A stretch of DNA of 16,094 nt from Candidatus Troglogloeales bacterium (GTDB lineage: Bacteria > Nitrospirota > Nitrospiria > SBBL01 > SBBT01): assembly GCA_005239595.1 (NCBI GenBank), contig SBBT01000126.1:1-16094 (forward strand), in the 5' to 3' direction. Position 1 is the stretch's first letter. Each line of letters opens with the position of its first letter. This document shows positions 7,258 to 13,404 of the stretch, piece after piece. A model generated the notes under the pieces. The model was not told the DNA's origin, searched no databases, and worked only from the letters and a program-made list of their open reading frames with translations. The position numbers and the translations under genes are program-made.

Positions 7258-7692
7258 TTATCCTTTAGGCAGTTTTGCAACTGTAAACCAAAATTCGCTA
7301 ATTTTTCTAATAACTATTTGAAATTGATCAAAATCAAATGGTTTCGTAACATAACAATTCGTCCCTTCGGAATAGGAAAGTGCGATATCCCTTTCTTCCG
7401 CTGAAGTCGTTAAGATAACGACGGGTATCGTCTTTAGATTTTGATCATTTTTTATTTCATGAATGACTTGGCGGCCGTCCATTTTCGGCATATTAAGGTC
7501 CAGGAGTATTAAATCAGGCCTTTTCGCATTTGTATACACCCCTTGTCTTCGTAAATACTGCATCCCCTCCTTCCCATCACTCACGACACGAAGATTAACC
7601 GAAAGCCCTGAGGTTTCAAAACTTTTCTCCGTCAACTTTACATCAGCAATATCGTCCTCCATCATGAGGATATCAACAGGATTAGATGCCAT
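7258..7692 (-). CDS. Rcp1-like single-domain response regulator
   Basis: This 144-residue receiver belongs to the slightly longer Rcp1/phytochrome-partner type: MASNPVDILMMEDDIADVKL, an extended loop YLRRQGVYTNAKRPD before the phospho-acceptor D65 (LILLDLNMPKMDG), the switch residues T95/T96 (VVILTTSAEE) and lysine K117 (YVTKPFDFDQF). I chose the ATG at 7692 because GAAGGAG lies about seven bases upstream; an in-frame ATG at 7713 lacks such a site. It follows the kinase at 7781-8587 by about 88 bp. Kinases with the SHDLREP H-box are commonly encoded next to this receiver class, so the two are a likely cognate pair. No output domain is present. Confidence 0.92.
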   Translation of the reverse strand: MASNPVDILMMEDDIADVKLTEKSFETSGLSVNLRVVSDGKEGMQYLRRQGVYTNAKRPDLILLDLNMPKMDGRQVIHEIKNDQNLKTIPVVILTTSAEERDIALSYSEGTNCYVTKPFDFDQFQIVIRKISEFWFTVAKLPKG

Positions 7693-7780
7693 ATTTTTCT
7701 CCTTCAATAGCAAGAAATTTAAGAAAACAAAGCGAAATATTGACCTCCTCTATATTATTGTTAAGTAAAAGTCAATAAGA

Positions 7781-8587
7781 CTAAGATAGCGTAAACTTAA
7801 ATGTGGATCCTTGACCTGGTTGGGATTCTACCCAAATCCTACCGCCGTGTCGCTCAACAATTTTTTGACACAACGTTAACCCCATCCCCGTCCCCGGATA
7901 CTTATCTTTAGGATGCAATCTTTGAAAAATGATAAAAATGCGTTGATGAAACTCTTTCTCAATTCCAATGCTATTATCACGCACAGAAAACAGCCATTTG
8001 CTCTTATCCTTTTGTGCTGTAATAGTGATTTCGGGTGGAACATTTTCTTTACGATACTTAATAGCATTCTCAATAAGATTTTGGAAAAGCCGTATCATAT
8101 AAATTTTATGGACAGCTAAAATCGGTAAGTTATTATACTGTATTTTGGCTTGATGGTCTTTTATGGCTTGTTGAAGATTATCCAGAGCTTCTTTAACAAT
8201 GTCATTAAAACTGACCATTTCTAAAGTTAACTCGGCGCGACCAACTCTTGAAAATTCTAATATATCATCAATAAGCATCCGCATGCGTTGGGCCCCTTCG
8301 GTAATAAAGCCTATGTTTTCTTTAGAATTTTCATCCATCTTACCTTTAAATTCTCTAGAAAAGACCTGTGTAAATCCTATAATCTTACGAATAGGCTCCC
8401 GCAGGTCATGCGAGGCCGCAAGGGCAAATTCTTCGAGTTCTTTATTGGATCGTTCAAGCTCTTTATTGAATCGTTCAAGCTCTTTATTTTTCTTCTCCAG
8501 CTCTTGTTTAGTCATAAAAAGCTCTTGCGCGATCTCCTGCAACCTGAGATCGGTCTCAAGCAACAAATCTCTTTTTGTCTTTTTCAC
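7781..8587 (-). CDS. Soluble histidine kinase with coiled-coil N-terminus, phytochrome-kinase type
   Basis: This 268-residue kinase has no sensory domain or membrane segment. Residues 1-54 are a charged coiled coil with the heptad-like repeat NKELER(F/S). The H-box is ALAASHDLREPIRKI with H60; the N-box is QNLIENAIKYRK (169-180); G1 is RDNSIGIE, with serine where DNGIGI is usual; G2 is GTGMGLTLCQKIVERHGG (232-249); the end is STFKFTLS. The start is a GTG at 8587 (no in-frame ATG nearby), with GAGGGA about eight bases upstream. The coil is encoded by near-identical 21-bp repeats at 8451-8471 and 8472-8492. Its first 112 residues have a diverged duplicate immediately upstream (8737-9057). Its likely partner is the receiver at 7258-7692. 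Confidence 0.92.
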   Translation of the reverse strand: MKKTKRDLLLETDLRLQEIAQELFMTKQELEKKNKELERFNKELERSNKELEEFALAASHDLREPIRKIIGFTQVFSREFKGKMDENSKENIGFITEGAQRMRMLIDDILEFSRVGRAELTLEMVSFNDIVKEALDNLQQAIKDHQAKIQYNNLPILAVHKIYMIRLFQNLIENAIKYRKENVPPEITITAQKDKSKWLFSVRDNSIGIEKEFHQRIFIIFQRLHPKDKYPGTGMGLTLCQKIVERHGGRIWVESQPGQGSTFKFTLS

Positions 8588-8639
8588 TGCATCATCCCTC
8601 TATATTGCCATTAGTTAACAAAACGGGTTAAAAAGGTTA

Positions 8640-8672
8640 GAATAGGGCTCGTAACCGAAAGGGGCCTTATTC
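8640..8672. other. Imperfect 9-bp inverted repeat in the kinase-duplicate spacer
   Basis: GAATAGGGC (8640-8648) and GCCTTATTC (8664-8672) pair with one wobble around a 15-base loop in the 149-bp gap between the truncated kinase copy and the full kinase. There is no T-tract. The rest of the gap shows nothing recognisable; it lacks kinase homology, so the missing part of the first copy has been deleted, not merely frameshifted. Confidence 0.3.
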
Positions 8673-8736
8673 ATGAAATATCGTCAATGGTCAAGCAAAA
8701 AGCCAAACAATTTTTTCCCTTGCTTAAGTGGTGGCA

Positions 8737-9057
8737 TTACAAAAATTCTAATATATCCTTAATAAGCATCCGCATGCGTTGAGCCCTTTCGGCAATAAAG
8801 GCCATGTTTTCTTTAGAATTTTTATCCATCTTACCTCCAAATTCTTTAGAAAACGCCTGTGTAAATCCTATAATTTTACGAACAGACTCCTGCAGATGAT
8901 GCGAGGCCGCAAGGGCAAATTCTTCGAGTTCTTTATTGGATCGTTCAAGCTCTTTATTTTTCTTCTCCAGCTCTTGTTTAGTCATAAAAAGATCTTGCAC
9001 GATCTCCTGCAACCTGCGGTCGGTCTCAAGCAACAAATCTCTTTTTGTCTTTTTCAC
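8737..9057 (-). CDS. Truncated histidine-kinase paralogue: coiled coil and H-box only
   Basis: This 106-residue ORF aligns with residues 1-112 of the downstream kinase at 7781-8587: 89 of 105 aligned residues are identical, with one 7-residue (21-bp) repeat unit missing. It keeps the GTG start and a better ribosome site (GGAGGGA). It ends ILEFL and a stop just where the dimerisation helices finish, with no ATPase domain. The H-box is altered: SHDLREPI becomes SHHLQESV. The histidine (H53) remains, but the acidic residue after it and the proline are lost, which should impair phosphotransfer. It may be a dying duplicate. Alternatively it may be an expressed decoy that heterodimerises with the full kinase; the intact frame and start make this possible but unproven. 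Confidence 0.65.
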   Translation of the reverse strand: MKKTKRDLLLETDRRLQEIVQDLFMTKQELEKKNKELERSNKELEEFALAASHHLQESVRKIIGFTQAFSKEFGGKMDKNSKENMAFIAERAQRMRMLIKDILEFL

Positions 9058-9070
9058 TGCATCATCCCTC
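8742..9070. repeat. Partial tandem gene duplication (partner copy 8251-8600)
   Basis: 8742-9070 (329 bp) is homologous to 8251-8600 (350 bp). The length difference is exactly the one 21-bp coiled-coil repeat unit lost here. Homology begins at AAAATTCTAATATATC (8742 and 8251) and ends after GCATCATCCCTC (9070 and 8600), so it includes the ribosome site and start codon but no flanking spacer. Confidence 0.85.
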
Positions 9071-9126
9071 CATGTTATTTGGCATAGTGGATGAGTCCTG
9101 CGCGTAACGTCTTAACTCCATCCCTT

Positions 9127-9140
9127 AGGCCTCAAGGCCT
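9127..9140 (-). other. Short hairpin directly after the cheD stop
   Basis: Immediately after the cheD stop the minus strand reads AGGCCTTGAGGCCT: a 5-bp GC-rich stem with a four-base loop. It is followed by AAGGG, not a U-tract, so termination is not convincing. Transcription may continue into the two-component genes. Confidence 0.3.
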
Positions 9141-9596
9141 TTAAAACTTTGTCTTTACCGTAACAATCCCCGTCGTTATAGAAAATTCAACAGAACGGCC
9201 CTGGGAACCGCCGACACATTCTCCGACTATTGGGATGCCTTGTTTTTTTAAAGTTTCCTTTGCGCTGGCAATATTTTGATTACCTACACTGTTATATTCA
9301 CTGGGATCAGAGGTGGTGAACATATTCGCGCCGCCGATAAGCTTGGCTTCAATATCCTCTTTCCTTGCGCCCAGCTTTTGCATTGTCTTGAGCATCTGGC
9401 CTATAGCCATGTCAATGTATCTGGTGTCGTCAACGGATAGCGGATTTTTTCCCGGCAGTATAGGGTGCGCCAGGGCGCCGATTTTATGTCTCGGGTCGTA
9501 TAATGCCACCACCGCGCAGGAGCCAACCCCGGTTGTCGTCAGGTTGTCTGGATCGCTTGTTACGATAATTTCGCCAAGTGCAACCTCTTTATTCAT
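9141..9596 (-). CDS. cheD: Chemoreceptor glutamine deamidase CheD
   Basis: CheD deamidates receptor glutamines and, in the Bacillus/Thermotoga scheme, binds CheC and stimulates its CheY-P phosphatase activity. From the chosen start MNKEVALGEIIV, the catalytic cysteine is C27 in GVGSCAVVALYD, the histidine is H44 in GALAHPILPG, and T21 fits the third active-site position; this numbering agrees with the family and supports the start. The start overlaps the end of cheC by eight bases, with a G-rich run nine bases upstream as ribosome site; an in-frame ATG at 9620 lies deeper inside cheC. Other motifs are LIGGANMF and GECVGGSQGRSVEF. The length of 151 residues is typical. It closes the chemotaxis block. 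Confidence 0.95.
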   Translation of the reverse strand: MNKEVALGEIIVTSDPDNLTTTGVGSCAVVALYDPRHKIGALAHPILPGKNPLSVDDTRYIDMAIGQMLKTMQKLGARKEDIEAKLIGGANMFTTSDPSEYNSVGNQNIASAKETLKKQGIPIVGECVGGSQGRSVEFSITTGIVTVKTKF

Positions 9597-10188
9597 TAAT
9601 TGCGACCCCCCCCATCGCATCTATCATTGCCTTTATTTCTGCCAGATCGAATAAAATTACTATATAACTTTTAAGCAACATCTTTTTAAAAATAAAGGTT
9701 ATCTCAATGACCAGCGCCTCTTCTGGCTTTAAGGCAAATTTTGCAATGATTTGATCTAGAATAGCGCCAAACATATCAAAACCAAATTGTGGGATATTTT
9801 CAATAATTTTAATCTTAAGGGTATTGGAAAAAACCGTGAAAAAACTTCCGCAGATAATATTACCTAGCTCTTTGAGCGCTGATTTATCCAACTCCGTCAA
9901 GTGATGAGTCATGCCCACTTCTCTTCCTGCCAGCACATCAGAAAGGATATAAGCTATTTCTTCCGGAAGGATTAATAATGTCGCACCCATGATTTCGCCG
10001 GTAATCGGTAAATAGATACCGGCTACTCGCGACTCTGGTTCAACGTCCCTCAAAATACGCTTAAGTTTGCCAATCTGCGTCTCAGAAAACTCTATGCCCA
10101 CCTTTTCTCCTGTAAACTTTGATAATGATCTGCCGGCACTAAGCGTGGCTTGCTCTGTCATTTCCTTTAAGTTTACTTTTTCTGGCAT
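9589..10188 (-). CDS. cheC: CheC-family CheY-P phosphatase
   Basis: CheC dephosphorylates CheY-P and binds CheD. This 199-residue protein is family length. The second active-site helix is intact: LDKSALKELGNIICGSF, with S103, E107 and N110 in the S-x3-E-x2-N pattern. The corresponding N-terminal helix, LKEMTEQATLSAGRSL (7-22), keeps the glutamate but not the asparagine, so probably only one of the two pseudo-symmetric sites works. The start at 10188 is supported by GGAGGG just upstream. It is separated from cheA by 157 bp of relic sequence and overlaps cheD by eight bases, as expected for a functional pair. A CheX-like label is less likely given the neighbouring cheD. Confidence 0.88.
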   Translation of the reverse strand: MPEKVNLKEMTEQATLSAGRSLSKFTGEKVGIEFSETQIGKLKRILRDVEPESRVAGIYLPITGEIMGATLLILPEEIAYILSDVLAGREVGMTHHLTELDKSALKELGNIICGSFFTVFSNTLKIKIIENIPQFGFDMFGAILDQIIAKFALKPEEALVIEITFIFKKMLLKSYIVILFDLAEIKAMIDAMGGVAINE

Positions 10189-10202
10189 TTTCCCTCCATA
10201 GT

Positions 10203-10271
10203 TAATTCATCACGCAGGGATTTCTCGCCGTTACTAACGGCTGGGTGTAAACATTATCCCTGCTAATTCAT
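10203..10271. mobile_element. MITE-like palindromic unit with 8-bp direct repeats
   Basis: Terminal arms GCAGGGAT (10214-10221) and ATCCCTGC (10256-10263) are perfect inverted repeats. Between them is a second perfect stem, GCCGTT (10227-10232) / AACGGC (10236-10241). The block is bounded by TAATTCAT at 10203-10210 and 10264-10271, an exact 8-bp direct repeat consistent with a target-site duplication. It encodes nothing. It sits inside the S23-like relic of the cheA-cheC spacer. Removing it with one direct repeat lets the relic continue YELTME, as in intact family members. Confidence 0.55.
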
Positions 10272-10308
10272 AAGACAATTGATAAACATTCAAATCGCTC
10301 AATGTCTT
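10264..10308 (-). pseudogene. Relic of a second four-helix-bundle (S23) gene
   Basis: The minus strand reads KTLSDLNVYQLSYELA from 10308, which resembles the first helix of four-helix-bundle S23 family proteins (pattern DLxVYxLSYELAME). The frame then enters the palindromic unit and stops at 10236-10234, so no functional protein is possible. There is no ATG; a TTG sits where the start would be. Upstream, 10324-10353 holds the oligo-repeat GTAAGATGTAAGAAGTAAGA, the same style of short-period repeat that borders the intact S23 unit at 13405-13872. The cheA stop codon lies within it. Family assignment is from memory of the motif over 16 residues, hence moderate confidence. Confidence 0.5.
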
Positions 10309-10345
10309 TACTACAGCTTTTTCTCTATTTCTTACTTCTTACATC

Positions 10346-11944
10346 TTACTTCGCTACTGCTTGCATCGAATTTCTCTTCGACAATATCAAATTCGCCACA
10401 TCCAATATCAGCACCACCTCTCCGGAGCCGATGATGGTGGAGCCGGAGAAATAGCGGTTTTCTCTGACAAACTTATTTAAGGGTTTAATCACTATCTCCT
10501 GCGTTGTCATAAGAGCATCCACGGCTAGCCCAAGTTTCTCAGCGCCTTTCCAAACAATCACTACCGGCTGTTTCTGTAGATTCTGGGGCGGCTCGCCGAA
10601 CAATACATCTAATCTGGTAATGAGTATATCCTCCTCGTTTAAAACAATGGCCTCGTTATTCAACATTCCCTTTATATTGCCACGCTCCACCATAACCAAC
10701 CTTTCAATATTGACAAGAGGAATGGCGTAGGTCTTACTCCTCACTCTGACAAAAAGGCTCTTGATAATAGCCAGGGTAAGGGGTATCTCTATAGAAAATG
10801 TCGTGCCTTTCTTTGGTTCGGATTCTACCCTTATTTCGCCTCCGATTGATTCTATTCTGTTCTTTACTATATTTAACCCAAGGCCCCTTCCGGAAACTGC
10901 GGTAACCTGTTTAGTGGTGCTGGCCCCGGAAAAGATTGAATTGATCACTTCTTCCTTGGTTGCTCGAGCAGAGATAATTCCTTGTTTTACGGCGGTATTT
11001 CTTATATCTTCAACATCCAGGCCTGCGCCGTCATCGCTGACCCTAATCAAGGCAAAACTTTTGGTTTGGGTCGCGTTTAACTTTATCGTAGCCGCGGGGT
11101 TCTTGCCGGCTTTTTGTCTTTCCTGCGGCGATTCTATGCCGTGATCAACGGCATTGCGGATAAGATGCACCAGGCTTTCACCTATTTCATCTACCACGCT
11201 TCGGTCAAGCTCTATATCGCCTCCCTCTATTTGGAGATTTACCTCTTTCTTCTGCTGCTTGGCGAGGTCCCTTAGCATACGCGGAAATCTATTGAATACG
11301 AACCCGATGGGCACCAGGCGCGACTGCATGACATTATACTGAATCTCGCTGACCAACCGGCCAAGGCTATCCACGGCAGCTGATAATTCTGGGTTACGCG
11401 CCTCTTCCTTAATCCTGTCCAAGCGCATCTGATTAATCAATAACTCCTCCACTAAATTCATCAACAAATCCAATCTCTCCACCCTGACTTCAATGCTTTC
11501 AATTTTTTCTACCGGCGCTTGCGCAAAAGGGGCTTCTTGGCGCCCTTCGCTTATCTGGCGGGTCTTTGTAGTTGTAAGTTTTCCTAAGCTTTCTACCAAT
11601 TTAGTAGTATCAATCTCTTCTTTCCCCTCTTTAAGACTTTTAAGGGTTTGTGCCAAGGTATCAAAAGATGCAAACAGTGTATCAATACAATCGCCTAATC
11701 TCATCTTTCTATTTTTTAGCATCTCCAAAACATTTTCCATGGCATGCACGAGTTTGGCGGTTTGAGCATAATTCATCGTAGAGGCCATGCTCTTTAAGGT
11801 ATGCGCCGCGCGGAATATATCGGTTACAAAATTCCGCCGGGAAGGGCTCTTCTCAAGCCTAAGGAGCGCGCTATTCATCGCCTCCACGTGCTGGCGGGCT
11901 TCGCTTAAATAACTATCTTTGTATTTATTTATATCTTCTGGCAT
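10346..11944 (-). CDS. cheA: Chemotaxis histidine kinase CheA lacking a P2 domain
   Basis: CheA autophosphorylates in complex with receptors and CheW and passes phosphate to CheY and CheB. The 532 residues comprise: P1 HPt domain with H48 in RAAHTLKSMAST; a short linker (about 110-147) with no room for the P2 CheY-docking domain; P3 dimerisation helices (151-210, RLDLLMNLVEELLINQMRL); P4 ATPase with N-box HLIRNAVDHGIE (260-271), G1 DDGAGLD (304-310) and G2 GRGLGLNIV (352-360); and P5 CheW-like domain (about 390-525). It starts in a one-base overlap with the cheB stop (TAATG), so translation is coupled. The stop codon lies inside the oligo-repeat bordering the downstream relic, so the last few residues (QAVAK) may derive from that insertion. 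Confidence 0.96.
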   Translation of the reverse strand: MPEDINKYKDSYLSEARQHVEAMNSALLRLEKSPSRRNFVTDIFRAAHTLKSMASTMNYAQTAKLVHAMENVLEMLKNRKMRLGDCIDTLFASFDTLAQTLKSLKEGKEEIDTTKLVESLGKLTTTKTRQISEGRQEAPFAQAPVEKIESIEVRVERLDLLMNLVEELLINQMRLDRIKEEARNPELSAAVDSLGRLVSEIQYNVMQSRLVPIGFVFNRFPRMLRDLAKQQKKEVNLQIEGGDIELDRSVVDEIGESLVHLIRNAVDHGIESPQERQKAGKNPAATIKLNATQTKSFALIRVSDDGAGLDVEDIRNTAVKQGIISARATKEEVINSIFSGASTTKQVTAVSGRGLGLNIVKNRIESIGGEIRVESEPKKGTTFSIEIPLTLAIIKSLFVRVRSKTYAIPLVNIERLVMVERGNIKGMLNNEAIVLNEEDILITRLDVLFGEPPQNLQKQPVVIVWKGAEKLGLAVDALMTTQEIVIKPLNKFVRENRYFSGSTIIGSGEVVLILDVANLILSKRNSMQAVAK

Positions 11945-12981
11945 TACGAAACAAGCTCCATTATTCTATCGGCTATTTTCTCTACGGGCAAAACTTTATC
12001 CGCGGCTCCCGCATCAATGACTTCCTTAGGCATTCCGAAGATTAAGGAAGATTCATCTTGCGCCAGGGCGCTGCCGCCTGCCGCCTTTATCGCCCTCATG
12101 CCCTTTAACCCGTCACACCCCATGCCGGTTAATATAATTCCGATAGTGTTTCCTTTATAGGTAAGAGCCGCGGATTCCATAGTTATATCTATTGAAGGGC
12201 TAAGCATATTGTATTTATCTTCGGTTAAGACTAATTTAAACTGCTCTTTGTCTTGCGCTATCCGCGTTTGGAATCCGGGGGGCGCAAAATAGATTGTGCC
12301 GGGCCGAAGCGCTTCCTTATCTTCGGCGACCTTCACTTTCAAATCGTAGGCCTTCTTTAAATGTTCGACAAGGCTCTCGGTAAAAAATAAACTTGGCATA
12401 TGCTGAACGATAATTACCGGCACTGGCAGATTCAATGGCAAGGAATGCAAAATCTTCTCCAGCGTCTGCGGCCCCCCGGTGGAGGCGCCGATAACAATAA
12501 TCTTATCAGCTGCGATACGCCTTTGCTTTAGCCTGCCGGGCTTGGCGCTGATCAGCGACTTAATATTCGCCACACGAACGCAAGATACAACCTTAACCTG
12601 CTTTAGGAGTTTGTGTTTGACGCTTTCTATATCTAGCGACATTTCACCCGATGGCTTAAGCACAAAATCAACTGCCCCGGCATTAAGACACTTAACCGTA
12701 ATCTCAGCATCTTTCTTACTATGCGCAGAGACTATAATGACAGGGGTAGGATATTGCTCCATTATATGCTTTAATGTGTCCAGGCCAGGCCAGCCAGGCA
12801 TGGCCAGATCCAATGTAATACAGTCAGGCTTTCTTATGGAAAGCTTTTCTATAGCTTCTTGGCCATTTTTGGCAGTGTCTATAACCTCAATCTCGGGATC
12901 AGAATTTAGTATATCGGATATAAGTGTTCTCATAAATAAGGAATCATCTATAACTAATACGCGGATTTTCGCGTCTTTCAT
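11944..12981 (-). CDS. cheB: Chemotaxis methylesterase/deamidase CheB
   Basis: CheB removes methyl groups from (and deamidates) receptor adaptation sites when phosphorylated by CheA. The 345 residues are full length. The N-terminal receiver has D12/D13, phospho-acceptor D58 (CITLDLAMP) and lysine K109; the usual MDG after MP reads GWPG here. The C-terminal catalytic domain (from about 158) carries the triad S167 (GASTGGP), H194 (VQHMP) and D290 (LTGMGCDGLKGM). It lies 29 bp after cheY, with AAGGGTGATG before the start, and overlaps cheA by one base. No cheR methyltransferase is visible in the window; it should be encoded upstream or elsewhere if the receptor is methylated. Confidence 0.96.
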   Translation of the reverse strand: MKDAKIRVLVIDDSLFMRTLISDILNSDPEIEVIDTAKNGQEAIEKLSIRKPDCITLDLAMPGWPGLDTLKHIMEQYPTPVIIVSAHSKKDAEITVKCLNAGAVDFVLKPSGEMSLDIESVKHKLLKQVKVVSCVRVANIKSLISAKPGRLKQRRIAADKIIVIGASTGGPQTLEKILHSLPLNLPVPVIIVQHMPSLFFTESLVEHLKKAYDLKVKVAEDKEALRPGTIYFAPPGFQTRIAQDKEQFKLVLTEDKYNMLSPSIDITMESAALTYKGNTIGIILTGMGCDGLKGMRAIKAAGGSALAQDESSLIFGMPKEVIDAGAADKVLPVEKIADRIMELVS

Positions 12982-13010
12982 TTCATCACCCTTACACGCC
13001 CATCCGCGTA

Positions 13011-13373
13011 TTAACCTAAGTACTTCTCAACTGTCTTAATGACTTCTGTTTTATCAAAAGGTTTAGTGATATAATCGGCGGCTCCTGCGTTTTTGCATTC
13101 CGATACAATTGAATCCTGACCCACCGCAGTAATCATTACCACTTTTTGTTGGGGGTCGGCCTTCATGACAGCCCTTAAGACGCCTATGCCAGCTTCTGGG
13201 CCTTCTGGCATAATAATATCTAAGAGAATCAAATCAGGTTTTTCTTTTTTGAACTGCTTCTGGGTCTCAGATGCTGATTCTGTTTCTGTTATCTCATACT
13301 TATCAGATAACATATCCTTGAGCACCTTGCGCATAAATAGCGAGTCGTCAGCTATTAAAATCTTTTTAGCCAT
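13011..13373 (-). CDS. cheY: Chemotaxis response regulator CheY
   Basis: This 120-residue receiver begins MAKKILIADDSLFMRKVLKDML, the typical CheY opening. The acidic pair is D9/D10, the phospho-acceptor is D52 (LILLDIIMP), the switch threonine is T82 (VMITAVG) and the lysine is K104 (ITKPFDK). Its position between cheW and cheB-cheA makes it the natural CheA partner and CheC substrate. GGAGG lies six bases before the ATG and is intact even though the S23 element ends only about 30 bp upstream. The loop EGPEAGIGVL after D52 is a little longer than usual. Motor or other target unknown. Confidence 0.93.
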   Translation of the reverse strand: MAKKILIADDSLFMRKVLKDMLSDKYEITETESASETQKQFKKEKPDLILLDIIMPEGPEAGIGVLRAVMKADPQQKVVMITAVGQDSIVSECKNAGAADYITKPFDKTEVIKTVEKYLG

Positions 13374-13404
13374 CTGTTTCCTCCGTGTATAATATGTTTA
13401 GGTT

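Noticed and set aside
9127..9140. Intrinsic terminator after cheD
   Set aside because: The stem is only 5 bp and is followed by AAGGG instead of a U-run.
12479..13039. 186-codon open frame on the plus strand over cheB
   Set aside because: Antisense shadow of cheB and its start region; low-complexity serine/isoleucine translation typical of reverse-strand reading.
13374..13404. Promoter for cheY from TATTAT near the S23 unit
   Set aside because: The transcript would start inside the ribosome site, and no -35 hexamer lies 16-18 bp upstream.
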